Part shown: piece by piece, positions 19,690 to 28,644 of the stretch | Position numbering within the stretch: the first letter of the stretch is position 1 | How the letters are laid out: the number at the start of each line of letters is the position of its first letter | Assembly (NCBI RefSeq): GCF_901411515.1 | Contig: NZ_CABDUX010000001.1 | Span: forward strand, 868,001-932,000 | DNA from: Raoultibacter phocaeensis | GTDB taxonomy: Bacteria > Actinomycetota > Coriobacteriia > Coriobacteriales > Eggerthellaceae | DNA: 64,000 nt | Direction: 5' to 3' | The notes under the pieces: model-generated | Told to the model about the DNA's origin: nothing | The model's database searches: none | Seen by the model: only the letters and a program-made list of their open reading frames with translations | Made by a program: the position numbers and the translations under genes

Positions 19690-20640
19690 TCCCCCTTGCA
19701 TATCGAAAGCAACGGTGAAGCTTGCATCGATTTTGGTAAACCCTGCGCCTTTCCACACATTGAGATTCGCCGCGTTGTTCGGCAAGTGGACTGTTACGTT
19801 TGCAAGGTTCACTCCATTAATGCTCGTGTTGACATTCATTGAGGCAATGGCGACATGCGGATCATAAATGTCCTTTAATGCTAACGGAATGATGATTTCA
19901 CCAAGGTCTTGAACCCCAGAGCCTAATACGATGGTTTGAAGGCTGCTCTTATAAAATGCGTTGGAGTAAATGGTCTTCACCGAATTGGGAATTTCGATAG
20001 ATAGCAACTTTGGGCATCCCGCAAAAACTTCTTGATCAAGCAATGTCATGGAGTTGGAGAGACCCACATAAGAAAGGGATGAGCAGTTCTCAAAGATTCT
20101 ATACCCGAAGCTCGTCACCGAGTCGGGAATAACAACCTGGGTTAGAGCGGCGCATCCTTCAAACGATCGTTCTTCAATCGTTGTCACCGAACTTGGGATA
20201 GCAACCGAGTAAAGACTGGTGCAGCCAGAAAATAAGGTGCGCGGAATAACTGACAAAGAATTAGAAAGCTTCACACTAGCAAGTGAAGTACAGTTATAAA
20301 AGCAAGTGTAACCGATGCTCGTCACTGAGTCAGGAATCGAAATCGAAGTGAGCGAAGAGCAACCGAAAAACGCTGTAGGTTCAATCGATGTTACCGAGTT
20401 CGGTATAGTGAAGGAAGTAATATCTGAGCAATTGCTAAACTGACCAATTGTAGTAACCGTATACCAAAGCCCAGTATTTGGATTCTGAACCCTGGAGGGA
20501 ATTACAATATCTCCTTTTGAGTTAGGAACTCCGCCAATAGTATACTTATAGGCCTTAGCGGTATGAAGATTTTCGTCTGTAATCTGAAATACAACTTTCT
20601 TATCGGAAGATGCAAAGGTATCTCCAACCGCACGCGGCGC
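19690..20640 (-). other. AT-rich LRR_5 cassette inside surface copy 3
   Basis: This part of copy 3 encodes seven or so well-conserved LRR_5 repeats (SxxxIPxSVTSIxxxAFxGCSSL) but with AT-rich codons (ATA, TTA, AAT), unlike the GC-rich sequence before and after it within the same gene. Copies 1 and 2 lack this block. It looks like a module acquired by recombination from a lower-GC source; boundaries are approximate. Confidence 0.6.
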
Positions 20641-21704
20641 TATAGCCTCGCCCGACAACAAGGCAGGCTCATCGGGAAGGGGATTCGGTTCGGCTACGTC
20701 ATCGAGCGCAGGGGCTGGGTCGCCGCCTGCCAATGTCACCTCAACTGTACGCGTTTCCCGATCGAGCTCGACACCATCAAGCTCAAGGGCCACGGCAACC
20801 TCGGTCGCGCCTTCCTTCTTGCCCGTCGCCACTCCGGCATCCACCGAAAGCGGCACGGCTGAGTACGCGTATGCAAGCTCGGCACCTTCGGGAACCTCGC
20901 ACACGCCGCCCTCGAACAGATCGGCGCTTTGGCCGACCTCGAGCGTAAGCGGGTCGGGGCAAAGCTTCAACCCATACGGATCGATATGGTTGCCGTTAGC
21001 AACGAGGCCGGGATTCCACGCGTACTCGCCGCTATCGCTGTACGGGCAAACGATGCTTACGCCCGAACAGCCGACGATTGCTGAATCCGCGACAGCAGGA
21101 ATCTCAGAGAGCGCAACGATACATGCAAGCGACGAGCAATCGGCAAACGCGCGCTCGCCTATGGAGGTTACCGATGCGGGCAACATGAACGCATCGACGC
21201 CGCAGCCCTCGAAGGCGGACGCACCGATAGAGGCGAGCCCCTCGGAGAGCGAAACCGATGCAAGGCTGCTGCAACTCCGGAAGGCCGCCTCGCCGATAGC
21301 GGTGACCGACGAAGGCACGCTCACCGATTCGATCGGCTGGCCCTCGAAACCATGCGAGGCTACCTGCGAAACGCGATACGGAACACCGTCGACCTCGCCC
21401 GTCGCGGGAATTTCCACCTGCATGGGCGGGTTTTCTTCGCCCGCCCATGCAACAGCGAGCGTGTAATCATCGAGCAAGGTGTATACAAAGCCGGAGGCCT
21501 GCTCTTCGGGCTCTTCCGTCAGCCCCGGCTGCGCGGGTTCTTTGAAACGGGTGAATCCAGCAGACTCCCAAACCGCCTTGCGGTCGGCGTAATCGTCTCC
21601 CGCCGGAAGCACGACGGTCGCTTCCGATAAAACCGATTTTGAAAACGCACCTTCCTCTATGGTTTCAACGTACCCGGGCGAAACGAGAGAGGCTAAAAAA
21701 TGCG

Positions 21705-21713
21705 CCCCCCCCC
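21705..21713 (-). repeat. G9 homopolymer (slippage tract) in surface protein copy 3
   Basis: Nine C on the plus strand. Coding reads AGT TTC GGG GGG GGG CGC ATT TTT TAG, giving a stop; one more G gives GGG GCG CAT TTT TTA GCC and full-length translation. A six-T run follows five bases later on the coding strand and could also slip. Confidence 0.85.
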
Positions 21714-22742
21714 GAAACTTTCTTTTGCGATGGTACGCGTTTCGGGCGCAAGGGTAACGGACTCGGGTGCCCCAACAGGGCAGATCAAAAGGGTCGAGCG
21801 ATCTTTGTTGTACAAAAGACCCCCGTAGGTCGAAAACGCTTGGTTTTCCTCACCGATCTCGAACGCCTCCACGAGCGCGCACGATGCGAACGCTTCCGCG
21901 GGAACGCTTGATGCGGAATCGGGTAAGCGCACGGTACCTGTTTTTCCTTCGGGACAGTGCACGAGGGCTTGCTGCTGTTTGTCATACAGAAGGCCGTCGC
22001 AGGATGAGAACGCCGTGTTTTCTTCGTTGACCGAAATTGAGGCGAGCTGAGCGCAGCCCTCGAACGCACCGTTTCCGATATGCGCGATAGAGGCAGGAAG
22101 CGAAAGGCCGGTCATCTCTGCGCAGCTGGAAAACGCGTTCTCGCCCAAGGCGGTCACTTCGTACACGTCTGAACCGCTCGATATGACCGAAGGCACGACA
22201 ACATCGCCCTTGGGGGCGGCGGTGTACCCGGTGAGGACGACGGTTTGCCCGTCGGGCCGAAGCGTATAGGTCATGCCTTCGAACATTAGCACGCCCGCGT
22301 TAGGCTTCGCGGATTCTTGCCCGAGCGGCACTTCGCTGTTGATAAAGCCGGGCTTTCCAACAGAGTTTTTGTCAAGCGGCACCTCATCGTTGATGACGCC
22401 AGACGCATCGGCTCTGTCACTCGGCGCTTCGGGCACTGCGGAGGCACCAGGGACCTCGGGCGTTTCTGAGGACCCGGGCGCTCCTTCCCCATCGGCGGAA
22501 TCGTTCTTGGCAATCGGTACCTCTTGGATGATCTGAGCGGGAACTTCAACTTTTTCTTGAGGATTGGCAGCGCTTTCTTCAGTTGCGCTGTTCGCATCTT
22601 GGGCGGCGTTGTTTTCTGCGTCGTCCGCGAACGCAAGCGGTTCGGACATCAAACCGATCGGCGATCCGATAACCAAAAGAAACGATATGACCATGGCGAG
22701 TGCTTTTTCGCCAAGCTCTTTAAGCCTGCTTTTTTGCTGCAT

Positions 22743-23153
22743 TTGATCTTCCTCTTGCCCTGTGAAACCAATCCCCGTACGTGGTGCGCTCTATTGAGCA
22801 AGCCCAATATATCGCTCGGCTGGGTTTTGTAAACAGTGCTTTAATCAGGAGCGTTGCTGGCAAACCCACACGATATAGAACCTCTTTACTCATATTCTCC
22901 TGCTTAAACCACAAGTTGTAGCGCATCCGATTGCGGTTGCTGCTACTCTTTGATTTACATAATCTACATATTTAGGGCATCTTTGGCGGGAGTTTTAGCG
23001 TTGATTGATGGCTCGATTCTTGGGGCACTGCTAGGTCCAATGCGGCTTTTCTTTATATTCCCAGTTATTTAGCAGGGATTATAATCCCAGACTAAAGCAT
23101 TGGTTTAGGATAAGCTAATGAGAATTTCGCGTGAATACTGGTGTCTACCACAT
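22743..23153. other. AT-rich intergenic region upstream of surface copy 3
   Basis: No gene seen. It contains a perfect 14-bp palindrome, GGGATTATAATCCC, at 23075-23088, a possible operator. It must hold the promoter of copy 3 and the end of the gene at 23154, but no clear terminator or promoter pair stands out. Confidence 0.4.
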
Positions 23154-25244
23154 TTATGACTTTTTGACAACCCTAAGATCATCGACACTGTCGCGGAGCG
23201 CGTCTTCGTACGCCTCGCGGTCAAGTCCGAGCTTGCTTATGTCGACCTTCACGACCACGTTCTGGCCATCGGCGCTGCCTTCCAGAAAATCCGATCCGTA
23301 ATCGCGCTTCACCGCCCCGAGAAACTGCTCGGCCGTCGCTGCATCGCCGAACGTGCCCTCGATGGTGGTTTGCGCGCTGGTTCCGTCATCGGAGAACTCG
23401 ACGGTTTCGGTGACCACGTAGGTTCCGCCCTCCCCCACGTGCCCGGTATAGGAGTACACGACCGTTCCCGCCCTGCCTGTCGGCTTTTCTTCTTTCGCCT
23501 CTTCATTGGGCGAAACGGGCGCGCCGTCTTGCGCGTTGTCGGGAACGGTCGGGGCGGTCAGGGAGGCGGGTTTGGTGTCCCCCGCGACCTGGGCTATGTC
23601 GGACGACGGGTTGAAGGCAGCCGCTAACCCAACTATCCCCACAACCACCAGAATCGCAGCAGCGGCAATGCGAGCCCACACTTTGACAGAACGGGCATGC
23701 GCCTTGTCGGCCTTTTCCATACCCTCTTCGATTGACATAGCAGCTGCGAAGAACTTCGCATCGGGATCATCTGCGCCGTTCTCCTGAGCGGGGGGCTCGG
23801 CAGGGCGTACGTGCTCGACGTTCTCGGGCGTTACCGACACCTGGGGCATGCAGTTTTCAAGAGGCACACCGCTTACCGTAGCAACGGCGGCTCGTATGCG
23901 CCGTGCGCTTTGAGCGAGGGTGTCATCGTCATGGTCGCGCGCATGCCTTCCGTTCCTGCGCTCGACCGCAAGCGCTTGGTCGGCGGGCACCGCTGCTGCT
24001 GGCCGCTTTGCCGTCGCGCGAGGCGTCGCCTGCTGGTTCGGGCTTGGCTGGGCTGCCGATTGCTGGTTCGAATTCTGCCGGCCTGCTTGCTGTTGGTTCG
24101 GAGTCGGTTGGATTGCCGGCTGCCGCGTTGCGTTCGGTTGGGCAGCTGGCTGCTGGTTCGAGTTCGACCGGGCTGTCGATTGCCGTCTCGGCACCGATGA
24201 GCCGATCGCCTGCTGGCCAGCGGATTCCCGAGCTGCCGGCTGCCTTCCTGCGGAAGCCTGCAGCGGCGACGCCTGTTCGGCGCGCGCAGGCTGCGAGGGC
24301 TGCACGCTGCGCCTTTCCCGGTATTCAGCCTGCGATTGAGCTTGCGGTTTTGCCTTCGGCTCGACTTGGGGCTTTGTTTTTTGACGCCGCCATTCGGTTG
24401 CCGCAGCGCGCGCAGCGGCAGAGACGGCGGTTTCTTCTTTGCTGGGCTGTGCTGCCTCGACGCTTGCCGCAGACTGATTGTTGCACAGGCTGGGGGCTTG
24501 CTGCATGCTCGGCGTTTGCGAGTCTGAGGCTACATCTTCAAAGCTGCCTTCATCCAACACAGCAACAGCGTTGTCGTGTTGGATTTCGGGTGTGGAAGCC
24601 CGCAGTGCCGAAGGGATCACGGGCATCGATTTGATCAATGCCGCCGCATCGGCATCGGCAGAATCCGAGGATGCGGTTGCACATGTCGGCGCATTGGGTT
24701 CGGACGCGTCGCTTTTCTTGCGCTCAGGCGCGTTCGCTTCTGCCTTCGCCTTGTCGCTTTCGGTTGGCGGCTCCGGTTCGCTGCTTATTCCGATGGTCGC
24801 AACCAGGTCGAAGCTGAAGAACGCTTCCGGTTCGCTGTGCATTTCTTGACGAGGGTTCTCGGGTGCCCCATGCCCGTCAACAGCCGATGCGCCAGGGGGC
24901 ACTTCGGATGCGCGGTCATCGCGGACGGAGGATTCGTCGTGGGAAGGGTCCGGCTCGCTTTGAGCCTGCGCCGCGGGTTCGCCCTGGGAGGTTTCTGGCT
25001 CGCCTGCTTCTGAGGTGGCCTCATCGCCAACGGCGGTTTCGGGTGCCGAAGACGGCTCATCGTCCGCATGCGGCTCGCTTGGCTCAGGAGGCTCGACGGG
25101 CGCACTTTCCGGTACCGAAACGTACACGGTTTCGAACAAGGAATCGAACAGCAGCGGCTTGCTTTCCTCCGCCTGCCCGCTCTGCTCAGGTTCCTCAACT
25201 TGGGCTTTAACCTGCGATTTCTCTATGTCTTGCTCGTTTGGCAT
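23154..25244 (-). CDS. Low-complexity single-pass membrane protein with C-terminal outer domain (paralog of 25750-27915)
   Basis: About 696 residues from ATG 25244 (an in-frame start at 25301 exists but lacks a ribosome-binding site). The first 500 residues are low complexity: Glu/Pro/Ser-rich, then Gln/Asn/Pro/Ala repeats (NSNQQ, PNQQA). A transmembrane segment (RIAAAAILVVVGIVGLAAAF) is followed by a compact outer domain of about 110 residues (VVYSYTGHVGEGGTYVVTETVEF ... TAEQFLGAVKRDYGSDFLEG ... LDREAYEDAL). That domain vaguely resembles the DUF1307/YehR layout and matches the end of the protein at 25750. Topology predicts a long cytoplasmic disordered arm and a small outer sensor or binding domain. 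Function unknown. Confidence 0.75.
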   Translation of the reverse strand: MPNEQDIEKSQVKAQVEEPEQSGQAEESKPLLFDSLFETVYVSVPESAPVEPPEPSEPHADDEPSSAPETAVGDEATSEAGEPETSQGEPAAQAQSEPDPSHDESSVRDDRASEVPPGASAVDGHGAPENPRQEMHSEPEAFFSFDLVATIGISSEPEPPTESDKAKAEANAPERKKSDASEPNAPTCATASSDSADADAAALIKSMPVIPSALRASTPEIQHDNAVAVLDEGSFEDVASDSQTPSMQQAPSLCNNQSAASVEAAQPSKEETAVSAAARAAATEWRRQKTKPQVEPKAKPQAQSQAEYRERRSVQPSQPARAEQASPLQASAGRQPAARESAGQQAIGSSVPRRQSTARSNSNQQPAAQPNATRQPAIQPTPNQQQAGRQNSNQQSAAQPSPNQQATPRATAKRPAAAVPADQALAVERRNGRHARDHDDDTLAQSARRIRAAVATVSGVPLENCMPQVSVTPENVEHVRPAEPPAQENGADDPDAKFFAAAMSIEEGMEKADKAHARSVKVWARIAAAAILVVVGIVGLAAAFNPSSDIAQVAGDTKPASLTAPTVPDNAQDGAPVSPNEEAKEEKPTGRAGTVVYSYTGHVGEGGTYVVTETVEFSDDGTSAQTTIEGTFGDAATAEQFLGAVKRDYGSDFLEGSADGQNVVVKVDISKLGLDREAYEDALRDSVDDLRVVKKS

Positions 25245-25404
25245 CCTCACAGCATAGCAAACAGGCCGCAAAAAATGTAGGCGCTCTTGAAATATATCCA
25301 TACGGGTCGTAATTTCCCGTTATATACGCGTTTTAGTTTTAATTTCGGCTCTGATTCGCTATACTCGTTCCCATTATCGGCTCGAAAAAAGAGAGGAGAA
25401 ACCG

Positions 25405-25635
25405 ATGTCGAACGGAACAGCGCTCAACGTTCCCCGCTTGGACACCTTATCCAAACTGCTCATCACATCCGATGACCTGGGAAGGGCGAAGGAGGCGGAT
25501 TTCGTAAGGAGCATCAAGTCGGACAAGATCAAGATGCTCGTTACCGACAATCACGTGTCTTGCGTCATGCTCGATCCCGACGTGTACTCTGCACTCGTCG
25601 ATGCGTCTTCGCAGATGAAGCCCCTCGACAAGTAG
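25405..25635 (+). CDS. Small antitoxin-like protein (Phd/YefM-type layout)
   Basis: 76 residues with a good ribosome-binding site (GAGAGGAGAAACCG) and a TATACT-like -10 about 45 bases upstream. Sequence: LSKLLITSDDLGRAKEADFVRSIKSDKIKMLVTDNHVSCVMLDPDVYSALVD. The pattern of a short N-terminal helix, then 'KxLVxxNHxxxVxLxPDxY' is that of Phd/YefM antitoxins, but no RelE/Doc-type toxin is adjacent; the neighbours on both sides are membrane protein genes on the other strand. Either an orphan antitoxin or a small regulator. Family call is tentative. Confidence 0.65.
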   Translation: MSNGTALNVPRLDTLSKLLITSDDLGRAKEADFVRSIKSDKIKMLVTDNHVSCVMLDPDVYSALVDASSQMKPLDK

Positions 25636-25645
25636 CACGCTTCAC

Positions 25646-25676
25646 GTAAAAAGGCCAGCGCTGCTGGGCTTTTTAC
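25646..25676. terminator. Hairpin terminator after the small antitoxin-like gene
   Basis: Stem with AAAAAGGCCAGC pairing with GCTGGGCTTTTT around a short loop, ending in a T run. Located 10 bases after the stop at 25635. Confidence 0.75.
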
Positions 25677-25749
25677 GGCCTTATCCTCAAGTTCAACTTG
25701 AACCTCGTCGCACAAAATTCTTACGTCAGCGACAACTCCACTTTTCCGA

Positions 25750-27915
25750 TCAGATAATTTCGAAATCCGATGCGTTCTTTTTGAGAACGGCAGCGTAGGC
25801 TTCCCGCGTCATATCCTCGGCAGTCGCCTTCACTTCGACAACCGTCGTGGCTCCCTCGACCGAGCCGTCGAGAAACGCATCCCCAAAATCGAGTTTGGTG
25901 GTCTCGAGGAACTCTTCTGCCTGTTCAGGCGATGCAAGCTCTACCGTGATGACGCTCTTCTCCAAGATGCCCTGCTCGTCGAACTGCGCCTCTTCCGTTG
26001 CCTGGCACATCGCACCGTCGGGCCCTGCCACGCTGTAGCGGTAGGTCTCGGTACCCGCATCGGCGCTGCCGGCAGCGCCTTCATCTGCTGCCTGGCCCGT
26101 CTCAGCTTGAGACGGTTTTTCTTCCTGCGCCTGGTTGGACCCCATCGAGAGCATCACCGCCGCACAGGCAACGCACGCAAGCGCGAGCGCAATGATCACG
26201 AGTGCGGTTCCCGCAGCCTTCTTAACCGCTTTCTTGTCTTTCCGCTCTTCCTGCTCGATTGCGGGCCTTACCGGAACAGGAGCGGTGTTGGGCATGGGAT
26301 GGTTTGCGATTGCCGGGGGGTTCTTTCCCGTATCCTCAGGTTGCGCCGACGCCTGGTCAACCGATGCGGGCGACGACGCTTTCGGAGCTTCTTTGGCTCC
26401 GTCTTCCTTTTTTGTTTGGCCGGCGTCATTCGGCTTCGATGCTTTTGCGGCAGCGCTCTGAACCGAGGGTTTTTCGGCAGGTGCGGTGTCGTTGCGTTCG
26501 GGCTCTTTTGCACCATCGGGTGTACGGCCCGCTTCGTTGGTCTGGGTTTGCCCGAGGACATCGGAGGCCGCAGCAGATGCGCCGTGTGCCGTCTCAGATT
26601 GAGATGACGCCTTGCCCTCTGATTGGATGGCTGCCTTATCATCGGGCTGCGGCTGCGCCGCTACCGGTTTCGCTTTTCTTGCGTCTGCGGAGGCAGCAGG
26701 AATGGTTTGTTCGGCTGCTTGCTTTCGCTCGGATTCGCTGCCTCGTGCGGTTGTGGGTTTCGACGTCGCGTCATCGGCGCGTGCGGGTGCAGGTTCCGAC
26801 GCTGCCTTTCCGCCACGAGCAATCGCGGGGTTCGGCGTCGCGTCATCGGCTTGTGCAGTCGCAGGTTTCGGTGTTGCAACGTCGGCGCGTGCCGCCGCGG
26901 GCTTTGGTGTCGCATCGTCAGCGTGCGCAGTTGCGGGTTTTGCCGCTGTATCATCGACGCGCGTGGCCACCGGCTTCTGCTTTCCAGCTTCGCGACGTTC
27001 ATTGAGGGCCTTCTGATCAGGTCCAGTTCTGCGCTTTTCGGATTGCGTCGTTGCGCTTTCTTCGGACATGCCGGCATCCGATTCTTCCAACAGCTTGCCT
27101 TTTGAGCCCTGCGACTGTTTTGCGGCAGCATCCGCTGGTTCGCCTGCCGGCTTGGTGACCGGCACCTCAGCGTAGCGTCCCTTGACTGGCGCTTTCGCAG
27201 ATGGCTCAGTCTTCGCATCCTCTTGTGCTTCTTCTCCTACTCGAATGTTGCTAGCCGACTGGGGTTCTTGCTGCTCGCTAGCCGTTAGAATGCTGCCAGC
27301 CGATTTGGCCTCTTGCTTTTTGTCTGTCACCCGAGCCTCTTCGACTGACTCAGCCCCTTGCTCATCGTCTGCCACTCGCGTTTCTTCGGCGGACTTGGCC
27401 GCTTGCCCCACGTCTGCCACAAAGAATTCGTCAGCCGATTTTATTTCTCGCTTCTCGTCTGGGGACTGCGCTTCGCTCATCGCCATCGCAGCAGCAATCT
27501 GCTTGCCTTCGGCACCCGACTTGCTGTTCTCGGGCGGCGCAGCGAAGAACGGATCGAATGCATACGCTTCTTCTTCCGAATCCGATTCGCCGTTATCAAT
27601 ACCCATCTCGACCGATGCGCCTATTTCTTGGAAGAACGAGAGCTCGGGCATGGGTGACACCGTCGCTTCGGTCCGTTCTTCTTCCGCTTCTGCCACGCTG
27701 AGCACAACGAAATCCGCAGCGAGCGCATCCTGGATTTCGAAAGGCTGATCTTGACGAGAGGGTGCTTCCTCTTCATCCGATTGGCTGGGAAACCCGTCGA
27801 GCGAGACGAAAAACCCGTCCGCTTCAAGCTCCGCCCCTATCGCACGGTCGTCGCCTTCCGTTTGATAGTGCGGTTCGTGCACCGATGGTTCGTATGTATG
27901 GCGTTCTTCTGACAT
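25750..27915 (-). CDS. Low-complexity single-pass membrane protein with C-terminal outer domain (paralog of 23154-25244)
   Basis: 721 residues. Residues 1-560 are Ala/Glu/Asp/Lys-rich low complexity with a run of about six imperfect 11-12-residue repeats (ADDATPKPATA type). A transmembrane segment (TALVIIALALACVACAAVML) is followed by an outer domain with TYRYSVAGPDG ... SPEQAEEFLETTKLDFGDAFLDGSVEG ... MTREAYAAVL, homologous to the end of the gene at 23154. Starts 25 bases after the 234-aa membrane protein gene and probably shares its transcript. Function unknown. Confidence 0.8.
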   Translation of the reverse strand: MSEERHTYEPSVHEPHYQTEGDDRAIGAELEADGFFVSLDGFPSQSDEEEAPSRQDQPFEIQDALAADFVVLSVAEAEEERTEATVSPMPELSFFQEIGASVEMGIDNGESDSEEEAYAFDPFFAAPPENSKSGAEGKQIAAAMAMSEAQSPDEKREIKSADEFFVADVGQAAKSAEETRVADDEQGAESVEEARVTDKKQEAKSAGSILTASEQQEPQSASNIRVGEEAQEDAKTEPSAKAPVKGRYAEVPVTKPAGEPADAAAKQSQGSKGKLLEESDAGMSEESATTQSEKRRTGPDQKALNERREAGKQKPVATRVDDTAAKPATAHADDATPKPAAARADVATPKPATAQADDATPNPAIARGGKAASEPAPARADDATSKPTTARGSESERKQAAEQTIPAASADARKAKPVAAQPQPDDKAAIQSEGKASSQSETAHGASAAASDVLGQTQTNEAGRTPDGAKEPERNDTAPAEKPSVQSAAAKASKPNDAGQTKKEDGAKEAPKASSPASVDQASAQPEDTGKNPPAIANHPMPNTAPVPVRPAIEQEERKDKKAVKKAAGTALVIIALALACVACAAVMLSMGSNQAQEEKPSQAETGQAADEGAAGSADAGTETYRYSVAGPDGAMCQATEEAQFDEQGILEKSVITVELASPEQAEEFLETTKLDFGDAFLDGSVEGATTVVEVKATAEDMTREAYAAVLKKNASDFEII

Positions 27916-27939
27916 GGCTTTCTTTCCTTCGTAGTCTTG

Positions 27940-28644
27940 TTAACGACGTTTGGTCGGGCTCTGCGCTTTCGCACGTCGTCGGTTTCCTGATGGGTGGTTC
28001 GCGCGAGACGAGCGCACGAGCAGGCTGCCAGCGATCGCAAACGCCAGCGCCCCAATAACCGAGCTCGCAACAAGCGCATTTGTAAACACCTGGTCCCAGG
28101 CTGGTTCGCGCTCGAGTGCTGCGGCATCCTTCTTCGCACGCCACGTTTCGCTCGCGGTATCGCGCGCTGCTTGCTGCTGCGCTGCGGCAACGGCTTCGGC
28201 ATCGGTGATGAGGATCAACGGACCCAAGCGGTTTGAGGGCTTTGCGGTATCTGCGCTGTTTGCGGGATCGGGCGAGTCAGCACTGTCGGAACTCGGATCG
28301 GTTCGCGCGGTTGTGCTCGATTCTCCCCCGGGACGTTCGGCAGCGGACGAACCGCCTTCGTCGTACACGGTTGCCGGACTGGAGTTACCGGATGGCGTTT
28401 CGGTTTGCGAACCCTCGCATTCGGCAGAGCCGTCGCCGGTTTCTTGACCGTTATCGGAGTCGTTTTCCGAGGAAGAAGCGTCGCCCGTGTCGACGTAATG
28501 CGAATCGAGCCAACCTAAAGAGGGAGTTGAGGCATACGCTGGAACGATTCCGCTCGATGCTGCAACCGCGATGATCAAGCATACGATTGCAGCGACCGCC
28601 ACCCTGAATGAACGGGGGCGGCGAGTGCAACATTCGTATTGCAT
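27940..28644 (-). CDS. Secreted Ser/Asp-rich membrane-anchored protein
   Basis: 234 residues. N-terminal signal segment (VAVAAIVCLIIAVAASSGIVPAYA), a Ser/Asp/Glu/Pro-rich outer region (about 45-135), then a more ordered helical part with WRAKKDAAALEREPAWDQVF. A C-terminal transmembrane segment (ALVASSVIGALAFAIAGSLLV) and a basic tail follow. Not recognised as a known family. It lies upstream of the 721-aa membrane protein in the same direction. Confidence 0.7.
   Translation of the reverse strand: MQYECCTRRPRSFRVAVAAIVCLIIAVAASSGIVPAYASTPSLGWLDSHYVDTGDASSSENDSDNGQETGDGSAECEGSQTETPSGNSSPATVYDEGGSSAAERPGGESSTTARTDPSSDSADSPDPANSADTAKPSNRLGPLILITDAEAVAAAQQQAARDTASETWRAKKDAAALEREPAWDQVFTNALVASSVIGALAFAIAGSLLVRSSRANHPSGNRRRAKAQSPTKRR

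Larger units (their letters stand above)
18877..22742 (-). pseudogene. Giant BspA/InlB-repeat surface protein, copy 3 (frameshifted at G9 run, phase-OFF)
   Basis: Starts at ATG 22742 with a signal peptide (to about 39, AFAD) and a linker with three VPL-type motifs (QEVPIAKN, NDEVPLDKN, NSEVPLGQE). LRR_5 units follow until a run of nine G at 21705-21713, after which the frame ends in TAG at 21693. The homologous continuation (AHFLASLVSPGYVETIEEGAF ...) is open in the next frame down to 18877. With ten (or seven) G the protein would have about 1288 residues: LRR_5, Big_2-like, a second LRR_5 block, two InlB units, and a C-terminal domain ending FARLTYTLALA. The second LRR_5 block is visibly AT-richer than the rest. 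Followed after 49 bases by the membrane-protein gene at 18827, so it is probably the first gene of the surface operon. A homopolymer read error is the alternative to phase variation. Confidence 0.85.
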
